DNA of 64,000 nt, from the NCBI RefSeq assembly GCF_001427795.1, contig NZ_LMHJ01000001.1:419773-483772 (forward strand). Direction: 5' to 3'. Position numbers and translations under genes: made by a program. Shown piece after piece: positions 55,828 to 64,000 of this stretch. Under the pieces are notes generated by a model. The model was not told where the DNA came from. It worked only from the letters and a program-made list of their open reading frames with translations, and ran no database searches. This DNA comes from Nocardioides sp. Root682. Its GTDB lineage: Bacteria; Actinomycetota; Actinomycetes; Propionibacteriales; Nocardioidaceae. The stretch's first letter is position 1. Every line of letters begins with the position of its first letter.

Positions 55828-56313
55828 GTGCCCGACTCCCCACCCGATGCGCGCAGCCTCGTCACCATCCACACCGACGGCGCCTGCCTGGGCAACCCCG
55901 GCCCGGGCGGCTGGGGTGCCTGGCTCCGGTACGGCGAGCACGCCCTCGAGCTGTACGGCGGCGAACCCGACACCACGAACAACCGGATGGAGCTGATGGC
56001 TGCCATCCGCTCGCTGGAGAAGCTGAGCCGGCGCTCGACCGTCGACCTCTACACGGACAGCAGCTACGTCCGGAACGGGATCCTGTCGTGGGTCGTGAAG
56101 TGGAAGGCCAACGGCTGGCGCACCTCGGCCAAGGCGCCCGTCAAGAACGAGGACCTGTGGCGACGGCTCGATGCCGCCGCCGAGCAGCACGACGTCAGCT
56201 GGCACTGGGTCAAGGGGCACGCCGGTGACCCGGGCAACGAGAAGGCCGACGAGCTGGCCGGTCGTGGTGCCCGGGAAGCCCGCGAAGCAGGCGTCGAGGT
56301 CAACAGCGCCTAG
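55828..56313 (+). CDS. rnhA: Ribonuclease HI
   Basis: RNase HI cuts RNA in RNA-DNA hybrids. The 161-residue protein has all four acidic residues: D in [11 protein letters not shown] in NRMELMAA, D in LYTDSSYV and D in [16 protein letters not shown] (55816-55821) ends 6 nt before the GTG start. Its TAG stop shares CTAG with the stop of the convergent LCP gene. Confidence 0.96.
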   Translation: MPDSPPDARSLVTIHTDGACLGNPGPGGWGAWLRYGEHALELYGGEPDTTNNRMELMAAIRSLEKLSRRSTVDLYTDSSYVRNGILSWVVKWKANGWRTSAKAPVKNEDLWRRLDAAAEQHDVSWHWVKGHAGDPGNEKADELAGRGAREAREAGVEVNSA

Positions 56314-57221
56314 CAGTGCTTGATGGTGGCGTCCTTGCGGGCGTCGTTGCCGTAGCGCTTCGCCACGGCCGTGTTCGGGATGACCACGCTCGCGCCACCG
56401 ATGTTGCCGATCGCGCCGGGCAGCACGCAGGTGGTGATCTTCGCGGGGTCCACCTGCGCGACGGCCTGGGCGATCCGGAACAGCTCGGCCGGCGAGACCC
56501 CCTTGGTGTGCAGGTGCTTGAGCACGTTCAGCACGCCACCCTCGATGAATCCGGCCTCGGTCGCGCGCTCGGCGACCCGGCGCTGGATCCCCCGCAGCAC
56601 GCGCTGCTGGTTGGCCGAACGATCGAAGTCACCGGCGGGCAGCGAGTGCCGGATCCGACCGAACACGACCGCCCTCATTCCGTTGACCTTGATCCTGCCC
56701 TTCTTGAATCCCTTGGGATTCAAGTGCTCGTCGGAGAAGGCGCGCGGGTTGTTGACCGTGATGCCACCGATGCTGGTGACCAAGTCGGCCAGCCCGCTGA
56801 ACGTCGCGAGCATGACGTAGTCGGGCTCGATGCCGACCAGCTTGCCGACCGTCCGGCCGAGCAGCTGCGGGCCGCCGAAGTAGAGGGAGGCGTTGACCCG
56901 GTTCGACCCCACGCCCTGGATCGGCACCCAGCTGTCGCGGGGAATGCCGATGGCGGTGGCCGCTCCGGTCTTCGTGTTCATGCCGATCAGCTGCAGCGCG
57001 TCCGCACGACTGTGGAGCGGATCCTCCCGCGGCCGGGTGTCGGCGCCGACGGCAAGGATCCACACCACGTCAGGATCGACGTCGACGCCGGCCGTCTTCT
57101 CGAGCTTGACCAGGGTGTACTCGGTCGGGGCCGGGGTGCTGTCGGGCACGACCAGGGCCAGCAGGCCCAGCAGCGTGCCCAGGAAGACCGTCCGGGTCAC
57201 CTGTCGGATTCGGGAGCGCAT
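56310..57221 (-). CDS. LytR-CpsA-Psr (LCP) family protein
   Basis: LCP enzymes attach glycopolymers to peptidoglycan outside the membrane. The 303-residue protein has an N-terminal membrane helix ([15 protein letters not shown]). The LCP domain includes [22 protein letters not shown] and [20 protein letters not shown], where the arginines bind polyprenyl pyrophosphate. It begins 1 nt after the stop of the upstream lipoprotein gene, so the pair is coupled. It may use products started by the WecA-type transferase at 37463. Confidence 0.93.
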   Translation of the reverse strand: MRSRIRQVTRTVFLGTLLGLLALVVPDSTPAPTEYTLVKLEKTAGVDVDPDVVWILAVGADTRPREDPLHSRADALQLIGMNTKTGAATAIGIPRDSWVPIQGVGSNRVNASLYFGGPQLLGRTVGKLVGIEPDYVMLATFSGLADLVTSIGGITVNNPRAFSDEHLNPKGFKKGRIKVNGMRAVVFGRIRHSLPAGDFDRSANQQRVLRGIQRRVAERATEAGFIEGGVLNVLKHLHTKGVSPAELFRIAQAVAQVDPAKITTCVLPGAIGNIGGASVVIPNTAVAKRYGNDARKDATIKHC

Positions 57222-57222
57222 G

Positions 57223-57825
57223 TCAGGCACCTTCCTCGCCGCGACGGACATCGAAGCCGAACACCTTCCACGCACCCTTGACCGGCGTGAGCAACAGCCG
57301 CCCGGCGACCAGGTCGGTGCGCTCGACACCACCGGTCATGGCGATGCCGAGCCGGAACCGGACGGTCGCACCGGCGACCTTCCCCTTCGGAGCAAGGACG
57401 TCGACGCGGACCAGACGCTGCGTGACCTCGACCGCCTCCAGGTCGGCGCCGACCTCTGCGTTGCTGAGGATCGCCTGCTGCCTGGTCGCCAGGGCCGCTG
57501 CGTCCTTGGTGAAGTCGGCGAACGCGGCCGCGAAGTCCGAGCGGGGGTAGTCGCCGGCGTACGCGCTGTCGAACCAGCGGTCGACGACCTCGGTCACCTG
57601 GGCCAGCACCTCGGCGGCCGCGGCATCGCTGAGCGCACCCTTCACCGAGCCCAGCTGGGCGTCGGTCGGGATCGGCTCCGTCGCGGACGCGCCGGACGGG
57701 CCGGACGGGCCGCCCTTGTCGGCCGGGTCGTCGTCGCCACCCGAGCAGCCAGCGAGGGCCAGGGTCAGGGCGAGCAAGGCCGCGCACAGTGCCGTTCCGG
57801 TCGACCGATCTCGTCTGGTTCGCAC
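57223..57825 (-). CDS. Putative lipoprotein of unknown function
   Basis: The 200-residue protein has a lipobox LAGC (C27), a Gly/Asp/Pro linker and a globular domain (AEVLAQVTEVVDRWFDSAYA and a beta-rich end GRLLLTPVKGAWKVFGFDV, parts quoted) of the mixed alpha-beta type seen in secreted accessory lipoproteins. No family is recognised. It is coupled to the LCP gene, suggesting a cell-wall role. The start is uncertain: GTG 57825 fits the signal peptide; the frame is open to 57885. Confidence 0.75.
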   Translation of the reverse strand: MRTRRDRSTGTALCAALLALTLALAGCSGGDDDPADKGGPSGPSGASATEPIPTDAQLGSVKGALSDAAAAEVLAQVTEVVDRWFDSAYAGDYPRSDFAAAFADFTKDAAALATRQQAILSNAEVGADLEAVEVTQRLVRVDVLAPKGKVAGATVRFRLGIAMTGGVERTDLVAGRLLLTPVKGAWKVFGFDVRRGEEGA

Positions 57826-58007
57826 TGCCTGCGGCCCCCTTCGGTTCAGCTCAGAATTGCTCGCCGAGTGTCTGATGCGTAACACCTTGCCTCAAAGGGT
57901 GACCGAGGGGCGGTATTTGCCTCGGCATGGGACTAGCCTTGCCACTCGACAGCCACCCGCTATCGGCGGCGGGTCGGCCCAGCTCATCGGAAGAGGCGAA
58001 GCACGTC

Positions 58008-61000
58008 GTGACGCAGTCGTCAGACCAGTCCACCGGATCTCCAGTACCCGAGGGATTCGGAGCCAACGAATGGCTCGTGGAGGAGATGAAGGACCAGTTC
58101 GAGGCCGACCCGAACAGCGTCGATCCGGCGTGGGCCGCCTACTTCAAGGGAGCAGGCGGAAACGGTACGAAGCCTGCCGCTGCTGCTGCGCCTGCCGCAC
58201 CTGCCGCCCCGGCGGCGCCCGCTGCTGCACCCGCCGCCCCGGCCGCCACCGCGCCGACCCCGAAGGCCACCCCGGCCCCGCAGGTGAGCCCGGCCTCCTC
58301 GACGACGCCCACGCCTCCGAAGGAGGACGGCACCAAGCCGACGCCGAAGGACGCCCCGCGTCCCGCGCCGGTGGCTGCGAGTGACGAGCCGACCCTGACC
58401 GTGCTCCGCGGCATCCCTGCGGCGACCGCGAAGAACATGGACATCTCGCTGTCGGTCCCGACCGCGACCTCGGTGCGCAACATCCCGGTCAAGCTGCTCT
58501 GGGACAACCGCATCGTCATCAACAGCCACCTGACCCGCGCTCGCGGTGGCAAGGTCTCCTTCACGCACCTCATCGGCTACGCCATCGTCAAGGCGATCAA
58601 GGCCCAGCCGGCGATGAACAACACCTACGACGAGATCAACGGCAAGCCGACCATGGTCACGCCGTCCCACATCAACCTGGGCCTCGCGATCGACCAGCAG
58701 AAGAAGGACGGCACGCGCCAGCTCGTCGCGCCGTCGATCAAGGCGTGCGAGTCGATGGACTTCGCGCAGTTCTGGACGGCGTACGAGGAGATCGTCCGCA
58801 AGGCCAAGGACAACAAGCTCACCATGGAGGACTACACCGGTACGACGGTGAGCCTCACGAACGTCGGTGGCCTCGGCACCAACAACTCCGTGCCGCGCCT
58901 GATGCAGGGCCAGGCCGCGATCATCGGCGTCGGCTCGATGGACTACCCGCCCGAGTTCCAGGGCGCGTCCGAGGAGACCATCGCCCGCAACGCCATCTCG
59001 CGCATCATGACGATGACGTCGACGTACGACCACCGCGTCATCCAGGGCGCGCAGTCGGGCGAGTTCCTCGGCCAGGTGCACCGCTACCTGCTCGGCCAGG
59101 ACGGCTTCTACGACGAGATCTTCCGCGCGCTGCGGATCCCCTACGAGCCGATCCGCTGGAACAACGACATCGCGACGTCCCACGACGACGAGATCGACAA
59201 GCAGGCCCGGATCCTCGAGCTGATCCACGCCTACCGCGTCCGCGGTCACCTGATGGCCGACACGGACCCGCTCGAGTACAAGCAGCGCAGTCACCCCGAC
59301 CTGCGCATCGAGTCGCACGGGCTGACCCTGTGGGACCTCGACCGCGAGTTCCCGACCGGACAGTTCGGTGGCGGCAGCCGCCGCTTCATGAAGCTGCGCC
59401 ACATCCTCGGCATCCTGCGCGACTCGTACTGCCGCACCACCGGCATCGAGTACATGCACATCATGGATCCCGAGCAGCGCCGCTGGATCCAGGAGCGCGT
59501 CGAGCAGCCGCACACCAAGCCACCGCGCGAGGAGCAGTTGCGGATCCTGCTGAAGCTCAACGAGGCCGAGGCCTTCGAGACGTTCCTGCAGACCAAGTTC
59601 GTCGGCCAGAAGCGCTTCAGCCTCGAGGGTGGCGAGACCACCATCCCCGTGATCGACGAGATCGCCGAGGCGGCGGCCCAGTCGGAGCTCGACGAGGTCA
59701 CCATCGGCATGGCCCACCGCGGCCGCCTCAACGTGCTGGCCAACATCGTCGGCAAGTCCTACAACCAGATCTTCCGCGAGTTCGAGGGCAACATCGACCC
59801 GCGCACGGTCCAGGGCTCGGGCGACGTGAAGTACCACCTCGGCGCTGAAGGCGAGTTCGTCGCCGGCACCGGGGAGACCATCAAGGTCTCGGTCGCCGCG
59901 AACCCGTCGCACCTCGAGACCGTGGACCCGGTCCTGGAGGGCATCGCCCGCGCCAAGCAGGACGTGCTCGACCAGGGCGAGGCGTTCCCGGTCCTGCCGC
60001 TGCTCCTGCACGGTGACGCAGCCTTCGCCGGTCAGGGTGTCGTCGCCGAGACGCTCAACCTGTCGCAGCTGCGCGGCTACCGCACCGGCGGCACGATCCA
60101 CCTGGTCATCAACAACCAGGTCGGGTTCACCACGTCCCCCGGTTCCTCGCGTTCCACGCTCTACTGCACCGACGTCGCCCGCATGGTCCAGGCGCCGATC
60201 TTCCACGTGAACGGCGACGACCCCGAGGCGTGCATCCGGGTCGCGCGCCTGGCCTTCGAGTACCGCCAGGCCTTCAAGAGCGACGTGGTCATCGACCTCG
60301 TCTGCTACCGCCGCCGCGGCCACAACGAGGGTGACGACCCGTCGTACACCCAGCCGTTGATGTACGACCTGATCGAGCAGAAGCGCTCGGTCCGCAAGCT
60401 CTACACGGAGTCCCTCATCGGTCGTGGCGACATCACGATCGAGGAGGCCGAGCAGGTCCTGCGCGACTACCAGCTGCAGCTCGAGCGGGTCTTCACCGAG
60501 GTGCGCGAGGCCGACACCAAGCCGTCGGAGTGGACCACGGTGCCGGACTACCCGGACAAGCCCGAGGGCGAGACCCAGACAGCCATCCCCATGGAGGTCC
60601 TCAAGCGGATCGCGGACGCCTACGTCAGCCCGCCCGAGGGGTTCACCGTTCACCCGAAGGTGATGCCGCAGCTGCAGCGTCGCGCCGCGTCCATCACGGC
60701 GGGCCCGATCGACTGGGGCACCGGCGAGATCCTCGCATTCGGCTCGCTCCTCATGGACGGTCGCCCGGTGCGGCTGGCCGGCCAGGACTCGCGTCGCGGC
60801 ACCTTCGTGTCGCGCTTCGCGACGGTCATCGACCGGATCAACGCCGACGAGTGGACGCCGCTGTCCAACCTCACCGAGGACCAGGCCAAGTTCTTCGTCT
60901 ACGACAGCCTGCTGTCGGAGTACGCCGCCCTCGGCTTCGAGTACGGCTACTCCGTCGCCCGCCCCGAGGCCCTCGTGCTCTGGGAGGCCCAGTTCGGCGA

Positions 61001-61721
61001 CTTCGTCAACGGCGCCCAGTCCGTGATCGACGAGTACATCTCCGCAGGCAAGACCAAGTGGGGCCAGGACTCCGGTGTCGTGCTGCTGCTGCCGCACGGC
61101 TACGAGGGCCAGGGCGCCGACCACTCCTCCGCACGGATCGAGCGGTTCCTCACCCTGTGCGCCGACGAGGCGATGGTCGTCGCGCAGCCGTCCCACCCGG
61201 CGTCGTACTTCCACCTGCTGCGCCGGCACTCGCTCGGCGGTGAGCACAAGCCGCTCATCGTGTTCACGCCGAAGTCGATGCTCAAGCGCAAGGAGGCCGC
61301 GGCACAGCCGGAGGACTTCACGTCGGGATCGTTCCGTCCGGTGATCGGTGACGACACGGTCGATGCCGCCAAGGTCACCACGGTGCTGCTGGTGTCCGGT
61401 CGCCTCACCTGGGACCTGGTCGTCGAGCGCACCAAGAGCGCCCGCGAGGACGTCGCGATCGTGCGCGTCGAGCAGCTCTACCCGTGGCCGGTCGAGGAGA
61501 TCAAGGCCGAGCTGGCGAAGTACCCGAACGCCAAGGTCAAGTGGGTCCAGGACGAGCCGTTCAACCAGGGCCCGTGGCCGTCGTACCACCTCAACGTGGT
61601 GCCCGAGCTCGGTCGCCCGGTCGAGCCGATCACCCGTGCTGCCTCGTCGACCACCGCGGTCGGCACCGCGAAGCGGCACCTCGAAGAGGCCAAGGTCCTG
61701 ATCGGCAAAGCGTTCAGCTGA
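58008..61721 (+). CDS. kgd: Multifunctional 2-oxoglutarate metabolism enzyme Kgd (E1/E2-like)
   Basis: Kgd/OdhA serves the 2-oxoglutarate dehydrogenase step in actinobacteria and can also make 2-hydroxy-3-oxoadipate. The 1,237-residue protein has an N-terminal helix ([19 protein letters not shown]), an Ala/Pro linker (about 48-115), an E2-type acyltransferase core with [20 protein letters not shown] in part but no lipoyl domain, and an E1 domain with [17 protein letters not shown] and the thiamine loop [17 protein letters not shown] precedes the GTG at 58008. TAGCCT (57934-57939) may be its -10. Confidence 0.97.
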   Translation: MTQSSDQSTGSPVPEGFGANEWLVEEMKDQFEADPNSVDPAWAAYFKGAGGNGTKPAAAAAPAAPAAPAAPAAAPAAPAATAPTPKATPAPQVSPASSTTPTPPKEDGTKPTPKDAPRPAPVAASDEPTLTVLRGIPAATAKNMDISLSVPTATSVRNIPVKLLWDNRIVINSHLTRARGGKVSFTHLIGYAIVKAIKAQPAMNNTYDEINGKPTMVTPSHINLGLAIDQQKKDGTRQLVAPSIKACESMDFAQFWTAYEEIVRKAKDNKLTMEDYTGTTVSLTNVGGLGTNNSVPRLMQGQAAIIGVGSMDYPPEFQGASEETIARNAISRIMTMTSTYDHRVIQGAQSGEFLGQVHRYLLGQDGFYDEIFRALRIPYEPIRWNNDIATSHDDEIDKQARILELIHAYRVRGHLMADTDPLEYKQRSHPDLRIESHGLTLWDLDREFPTGQFGGGSRRFMKLRHILGILRDSYCRTTGIEYMHIMDPEQRRWIQERVEQPHTKPPREEQLRILLKLNEAEAFETFLQTKFVGQKRFSLEGGETTIPVIDEIAEAAAQSELDEVTIGMAHRGRLNVLANIVGKSYNQIFREFEGNIDPRTVQGSGDVKYHLGAEGEFVAGTGETIKVSVAANPSHLETVDPVLEGIARAKQDVLDQGEAFPVLPLLLHGDAAFAGQGVVAETLNLSQLRGYRTGGTIHLVINNQVGFTTSPGSSRSTLYCTDVARMVQAPIFHVNGDDPEACIRVARLAFEYRQAFKSDVVIDLVCYRRRGHNEGDDPSYTQPLMYDLIEQKRSVRKLYTESLIGRGDITIEEAEQVLRDYQLQLERVFTEVREADTKPSEWTTVPDYPDKPEGETQTAIPMEVLKRIADAYVSPPEGFTVHPKVMPQLQRRAASITAGPIDWGTGEILAFGSLLMDGRPVRLAGQDSRRGTFVSRFATVIDRINADEWTPLSNLTEDQAKFFVYDSLLSEYAALGFEYGYSVARPEALVLWEAQFGDFVNGAQSVIDEYISAGKTKWGQDSGVVLLLPHGYEGQGADHSSARIERFLTLCADEAMVVAQPSHPASYFHLLRRHSLGGEHKPLIVFTPKSMLKRKEAAAQPEDFTSGSFRPVIGDDTVDAAKVTTVLLVSGRLTWDLVVERTKSAREDVAIVRVEQLYPWPVEEIKAELAKYPNAKVKWVQDEPFNQGPWPSYHLNVVPELGRPVEPITRAASSTTAVGTAKRHLEEAKVLIGKAFS

Positions 61722-61723
61722 CC

Positions 61724-61900
61724 ATGTACTTCACCGATCGCGGGATCGAGGAGCTCGAGAAGCGCCGGGGTGATGAGGAAGTCACCCTGGCGTGGCTCAG
61801 CGAACGGCTGCAGGAGTTCGTCGACATCCACCCGGACTTCGAAATCCCGGTCGAGCGGTTCGCGACCTGGCTCGCACGGCTGGACGACCCGGAGGACTGA
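61724..61900 (+). CDS. DUF6104 family small protein downstream of kgd
   Basis: The 58-residue protein MYFTDRGIEELEKRRGDEEV continues with a helical, acidic sequence (LAWLSERLQEFVDIHPDFE). This family follows kgd in many actinobacteria, and here it starts 2 nt after the kgd stop, so translation is coupled. The function is unknown; a link to Kgd activity or stability is only suggested by position. Confidence 0.88.
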   Translation: MYFTDRGIEELEKRRGDEEVTLAWLSERLQEFVDIHPDFEIPVERFATWLARLDDPED

Positions 61901-61921
61901 GTCCCCCGGGCCGTCCGCGCG

Positions 61922-61960
61922 GGTCTCGAGACGGTTGCTGCGCAACCTCCTCGACCAGCG
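61922..61960. repeat. Convergent-gene hairpin repeat, copy C
   Basis: The 39-bp element begins GGTCTCGAGACGGTTGC and ends GCAACCTCCTCGACCAGCG with loop TGC. It differs from copy B at three positions, two of them in the loop. It lies between the convergent DUF6104 and MMPL genes. Confidence 0.8.
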
Positions 61961-61972
61961 GGGTGGCGGGAG

Positions 61973-64000
61973 CTACGCGACGGACTCCGAGAGTCCGATC
62001 CTCCGGTGCAGCACCCGCAGCGGCTTCGGCGCCCACCAGGCACGTTCGCCGAGAAGGCGTACGCCGGCCGGGAGCAGCACGCCCCGGACGAGGGTGGCGT
62101 CGATCAGGATCGCCAGCCCCGTCCCCAGCCCGAAGAACTGGATGAAGCTCACCGAGCTGACCAGGAACGCGAAGAAGCTGATCGCGATCAGGGCCGCCGC
62201 GGTGCTCACGATCCGGCCGGTGTGCGCGAGGCCGTGGACGAGCGCCTCCTCGTTGCTGAAGCCGGCGTCACGCATCTCCTTGATCCGGCCCATCACGAAC
62301 ACCTCGTAGTCCATCGACAGGCCGAAGGCGACGCAGAACAGCAGCACCATCATCGAGCTGTCCATCGGTTGCGGGGTGAAGCCGAGCAGCCCGGACAGAT
62401 GGCCGTCCTGGAACACCCACACCATCGCACCGAGCGTCGCGCCGAGGCCGACGGCGTTGAGCAGGAGGGCCCGGATCGGCTGGATCACGCTGCCGGTGAA
62501 CAGGAACAGGATCACCATCGTGGTCAGCACCAGCCAGCCGACCACAGCGGGCAGGCGCTGACCGATGCCCTCCATCTGGTCCTTCAGCTCCGCGGTGGCG
62601 CCACCGACCAGCACCTCGGTGCCTGCCGGAGGTGCGACGTCCCGGACCGACTGGACCAGGTCACGTGCCTGGCTCGAACGGGGGTCGAGGTCGGTCACCA
62701 CCGCGAGCAGGTCGGCCCCGTCGCCGTGCCGTACGTCGACGCGAACCACACCCGGCAGCGCCCCCAGCTCTCCGCTGTACGACGCCAGGTCGGTCTCGGC
62801 CAGCGGCGAGGTCGTGACGACGTCGATGGGGTGGGTGCCGTCGCCGCCGAACTCCTCGCGGATCAGGTCGCCGGCCTGCCGACTCGACGCGCTGGTGGGC
62901 AGCACGCGGTCGTCGGGCGTGCCCAGGCTGATCCCGGCGAGCGGAAGGGCCATCACACCGAGGCCGACCAGCACGGGCAACGCGCTCAGGATCGGGCGGC
63001 GTGCCACGAACCGGGCCAGCCGAGCCCAGGCCGGAGCCTCCTCACCCCGGATGCCCCGTACCCCGGGCACCCGCCAGGCATCGATCCGGTCGCCGAGCAG
63101 GGTGACGGCGGCGGGCAGGATCACCACGGCGCTGAAGGCGGTGATCAGCATGACGCCGATGCCGGCGTAGGCGAAGGACCGCAGGAAGTACATCGGGAAG
63201 AGCAGCAGGGAGGCCAGCGCGACCGCGACGGTGGTCGCGCTGAAGGTGATCGTCCGCCCGGCGGTCTCGACGGCCCGGCGTACCGCTTCCTCATGGGCTC
63301 GGCCGGCCGACTTCTCCTCACGCACCCGGGCCACCATCAGCAGGCCGTAGTCGACCGCGAGGCCGAGGCCGAGGCCGGTCGTCAGGTTCACCGCGTAGAT
63401 CGACACATCGGTCATCGACCCGAGGATGGAGAGCTCGGCAAACGTGCCGAAGATGGCTGCGACACCGACGGCAAGGGTCACCAGCGCACCGACGACATTG
63501 CCGAAGGCGAGCACCAGCAGGACGAGGATGAGCGGGATCGCGATGCTCTCGGCGAGCCCGAGGTCCTTGCCGATCTGGCCGCCGATCTCCTCGCCGACGA
63601 TCTCTCCCCCGCCGACGACGACCTTGATCGCGCCGTCGGCGCCCTTGTAGGACTCGAGCACCGCCGCCGGATCGGCGTCGGCGCCGTCGGCGGTCGACGC
63701 GGTGACCAGCGCGTACCCGCCGTCGACCGAGCGCAGTGGACCCGCTCGCGCGTCGAAGTACGACGTCACGTCGGCCAGGTCCGGATCGGCGCGCAACCGA
63801 TCGGTGAAGGCCTTGCCGGCGTCAGCGACGGCAGGCGCATCGACATCGCCGCCGTCCGCCTCGACCACGAAGACATAGTCCGCCGCACCGGAGAACCGCT
63901 CGGCCAGGACGCTCGCCGCGCGGCTGCTCTCCGACTCGGGGTCGTCGAACCCGTCGGTCTGCAGCTTTCCGAACGCGCCGAGGCCGACGTACGCCGCCAG
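61973..64000 (-). CDS. MMPL family (RND) transporter, N-terminus outside the window
   Basis: The visible 675 residues are the C-terminal part of a large lipid or hydrophobic-compound exporter. The frame is open to the right edge, where GFDDPESESSRAASVLAERF matches the early periplasmic region of MMPL proteins, so only about 40-60 residues are missing. Two sets of membrane helices are visible, one with GLGLAVDYGLLMVARVREE and one with FGLSMDYEVFVMGRIKE, which carry the proton-relay Asp-Tyr pairs. Substrate is unknown; transport of cell-envelope lipids is possible. Confidence 0.9.
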   Translation of the reverse strand: MAAYVGLGAFGKLQTDGFDDPESESSRAASVLAERFSGAADYVFVVEADGGDVDAPAVADAGKAFTDRLRADPDLADVTSYFDARAGPLRSVDGGYALVTASTADGADADPAAVLESYKGADGAIKVVVGGGEIVGEEIGGQIGKDLGLAESIAIPLILVLLVLAFGNVVGALVTLAVGVAAIFGTFAELSILGSMTDVSIYAVNLTTGLGLGLAVDYGLLMVARVREEKSAGRAHEEAVRRAVETAGRTITFSATTVAVALASLLLFPMYFLRSFAYAGIGVMLITAFSAVVILPAAVTLLGDRIDAWRVPGVRGIRGEEAPAWARLARFVARRPILSALPVLVGLGVMALPLAGISLGTPDDRVLPTSASSRQAGDLIREEFGGDGTHPIDVVTTSPLAETDLASYSGELGALPGVVRVDVRHGDGADLLAVVTDLDPRSSQARDLVQSVRDVAPPAGTEVLVGGATAELKDQMEGIGQRLPAVVGWLVLTTMVILFLFTGSVIQPIRALLLNAVGLGATLGAMVWVFQDGHLSGLLGFTPQPMDSSMMVLLFCVAFGLSMDYEVFVMGRIKEMRDAGFSNEEALVHGLAHTGRIVSTAAALIAISFFAFLVSSVSFIQFFGLGTGLAILIDATLVRGVLLPAGVRLLGERAWWAPKPLRVLHRRIGLSESVA

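Noticed and set aside
58020..61679. A 1,219-residue open frame antisense to kgd
   Set aside because: It mirrors the third-codon GC bias of kgd, has no recognisable domain and no start signal.

Overview
The window is a GC-rich (about 70% by eye) stretch of an actinobacterial chromosome, most likely Nocardioides or a close relative in Propionibacteriales. The reasons are gene order, actinobacterial markers (NucS, Kgd, SoxR-type regulator, DUF2550 after atpC, DUF6104 after kgd, FilP/Scy-like coiled-coil protein) and abundant TANNNT boxes 6-8 nt before GTG/ATG starts, typical of leaderless genes. I saw no insertion sequence, prophage, CRISPR array or rRNA. No gene-free stretch exceeds about 205 bp.

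Layout. (1) 1-7662: the end of an isoprenoid block (ispG start, rseP, dxr), then meaB, an acetoacetyl-CoA thiolase and mce, then a pxpCBA 5-oxoprolinase operon. (2) 7663-12588: ccrA, a FilP/Scy-like coiled-coil protein, an AI-2E family permease and a DUF6629 membrane protein. (3) 12343-22340: mixed accessory genes: an EamA exporter divergent from a CGNR regulator, a secreted endonuclease I, a hydroxyacyl-CoA dehydrogenase with a hydrolase, DUF167/nucS, a DUF952 fusion, an iron-regulated ferritin unit, an ArsC/Spx protein and a zinc-ribbon/beta-repeat membrane protein. (4) 22387-28789: ethylmalonyl-CoA mutase, a STAS protein, cobalamin adenosyltransferase and an SNF2 helicase. (5) 28832-51932: a long minus-strand housekeeping block with the whole F1Fo ATP synthase operon, a WecA/MraY-type transferase, tsaC/sua5, prmC, prfA, rpmE, rho, thrB-thrC-hom, an inserted soxR/oxidoreductase pair, lysA and argS. 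(6) 52017-64000: tRNA-Arg(CCG), a secreted protein, purT, a membrane protein coupled to an M23 lipoprotein, rnhA, an LCP protein with a lipoprotein, kgd with its small partner, and a truncated MMPL exporter.

How genes work together. Thiolase, hydroxyacyl-CoA dehydrogenase, CcrA, Ecm, Mce, MeaB and the B12 adenosyltransferase supply most of an ethylmalonyl-CoA (EMC) pathway for turning acetyl-CoA into C4/C5 units. They are scattered over 25 kb. Four of them (thiolase, dehydrogenase, ccrA, ecm) carry the same 16-bp half-palindromic motif, GTTACC-N4-GGTARY, in the same orientation and overlapping a putative -10 box. I consider this candidate EMC regulon operator the most interesting signal in the window. 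Other leads are an ATP synthase b subunit with an extra C-terminal domain, an IdeR-type iron box over a tiny Cys/Lys-rich protein plus ferritin, a covarying 39-bp hairpin repeat sitting only between convergent genes, a repeat translated inside the prmC start, and a Gln/Asn-rich prion-like insert in Rho.
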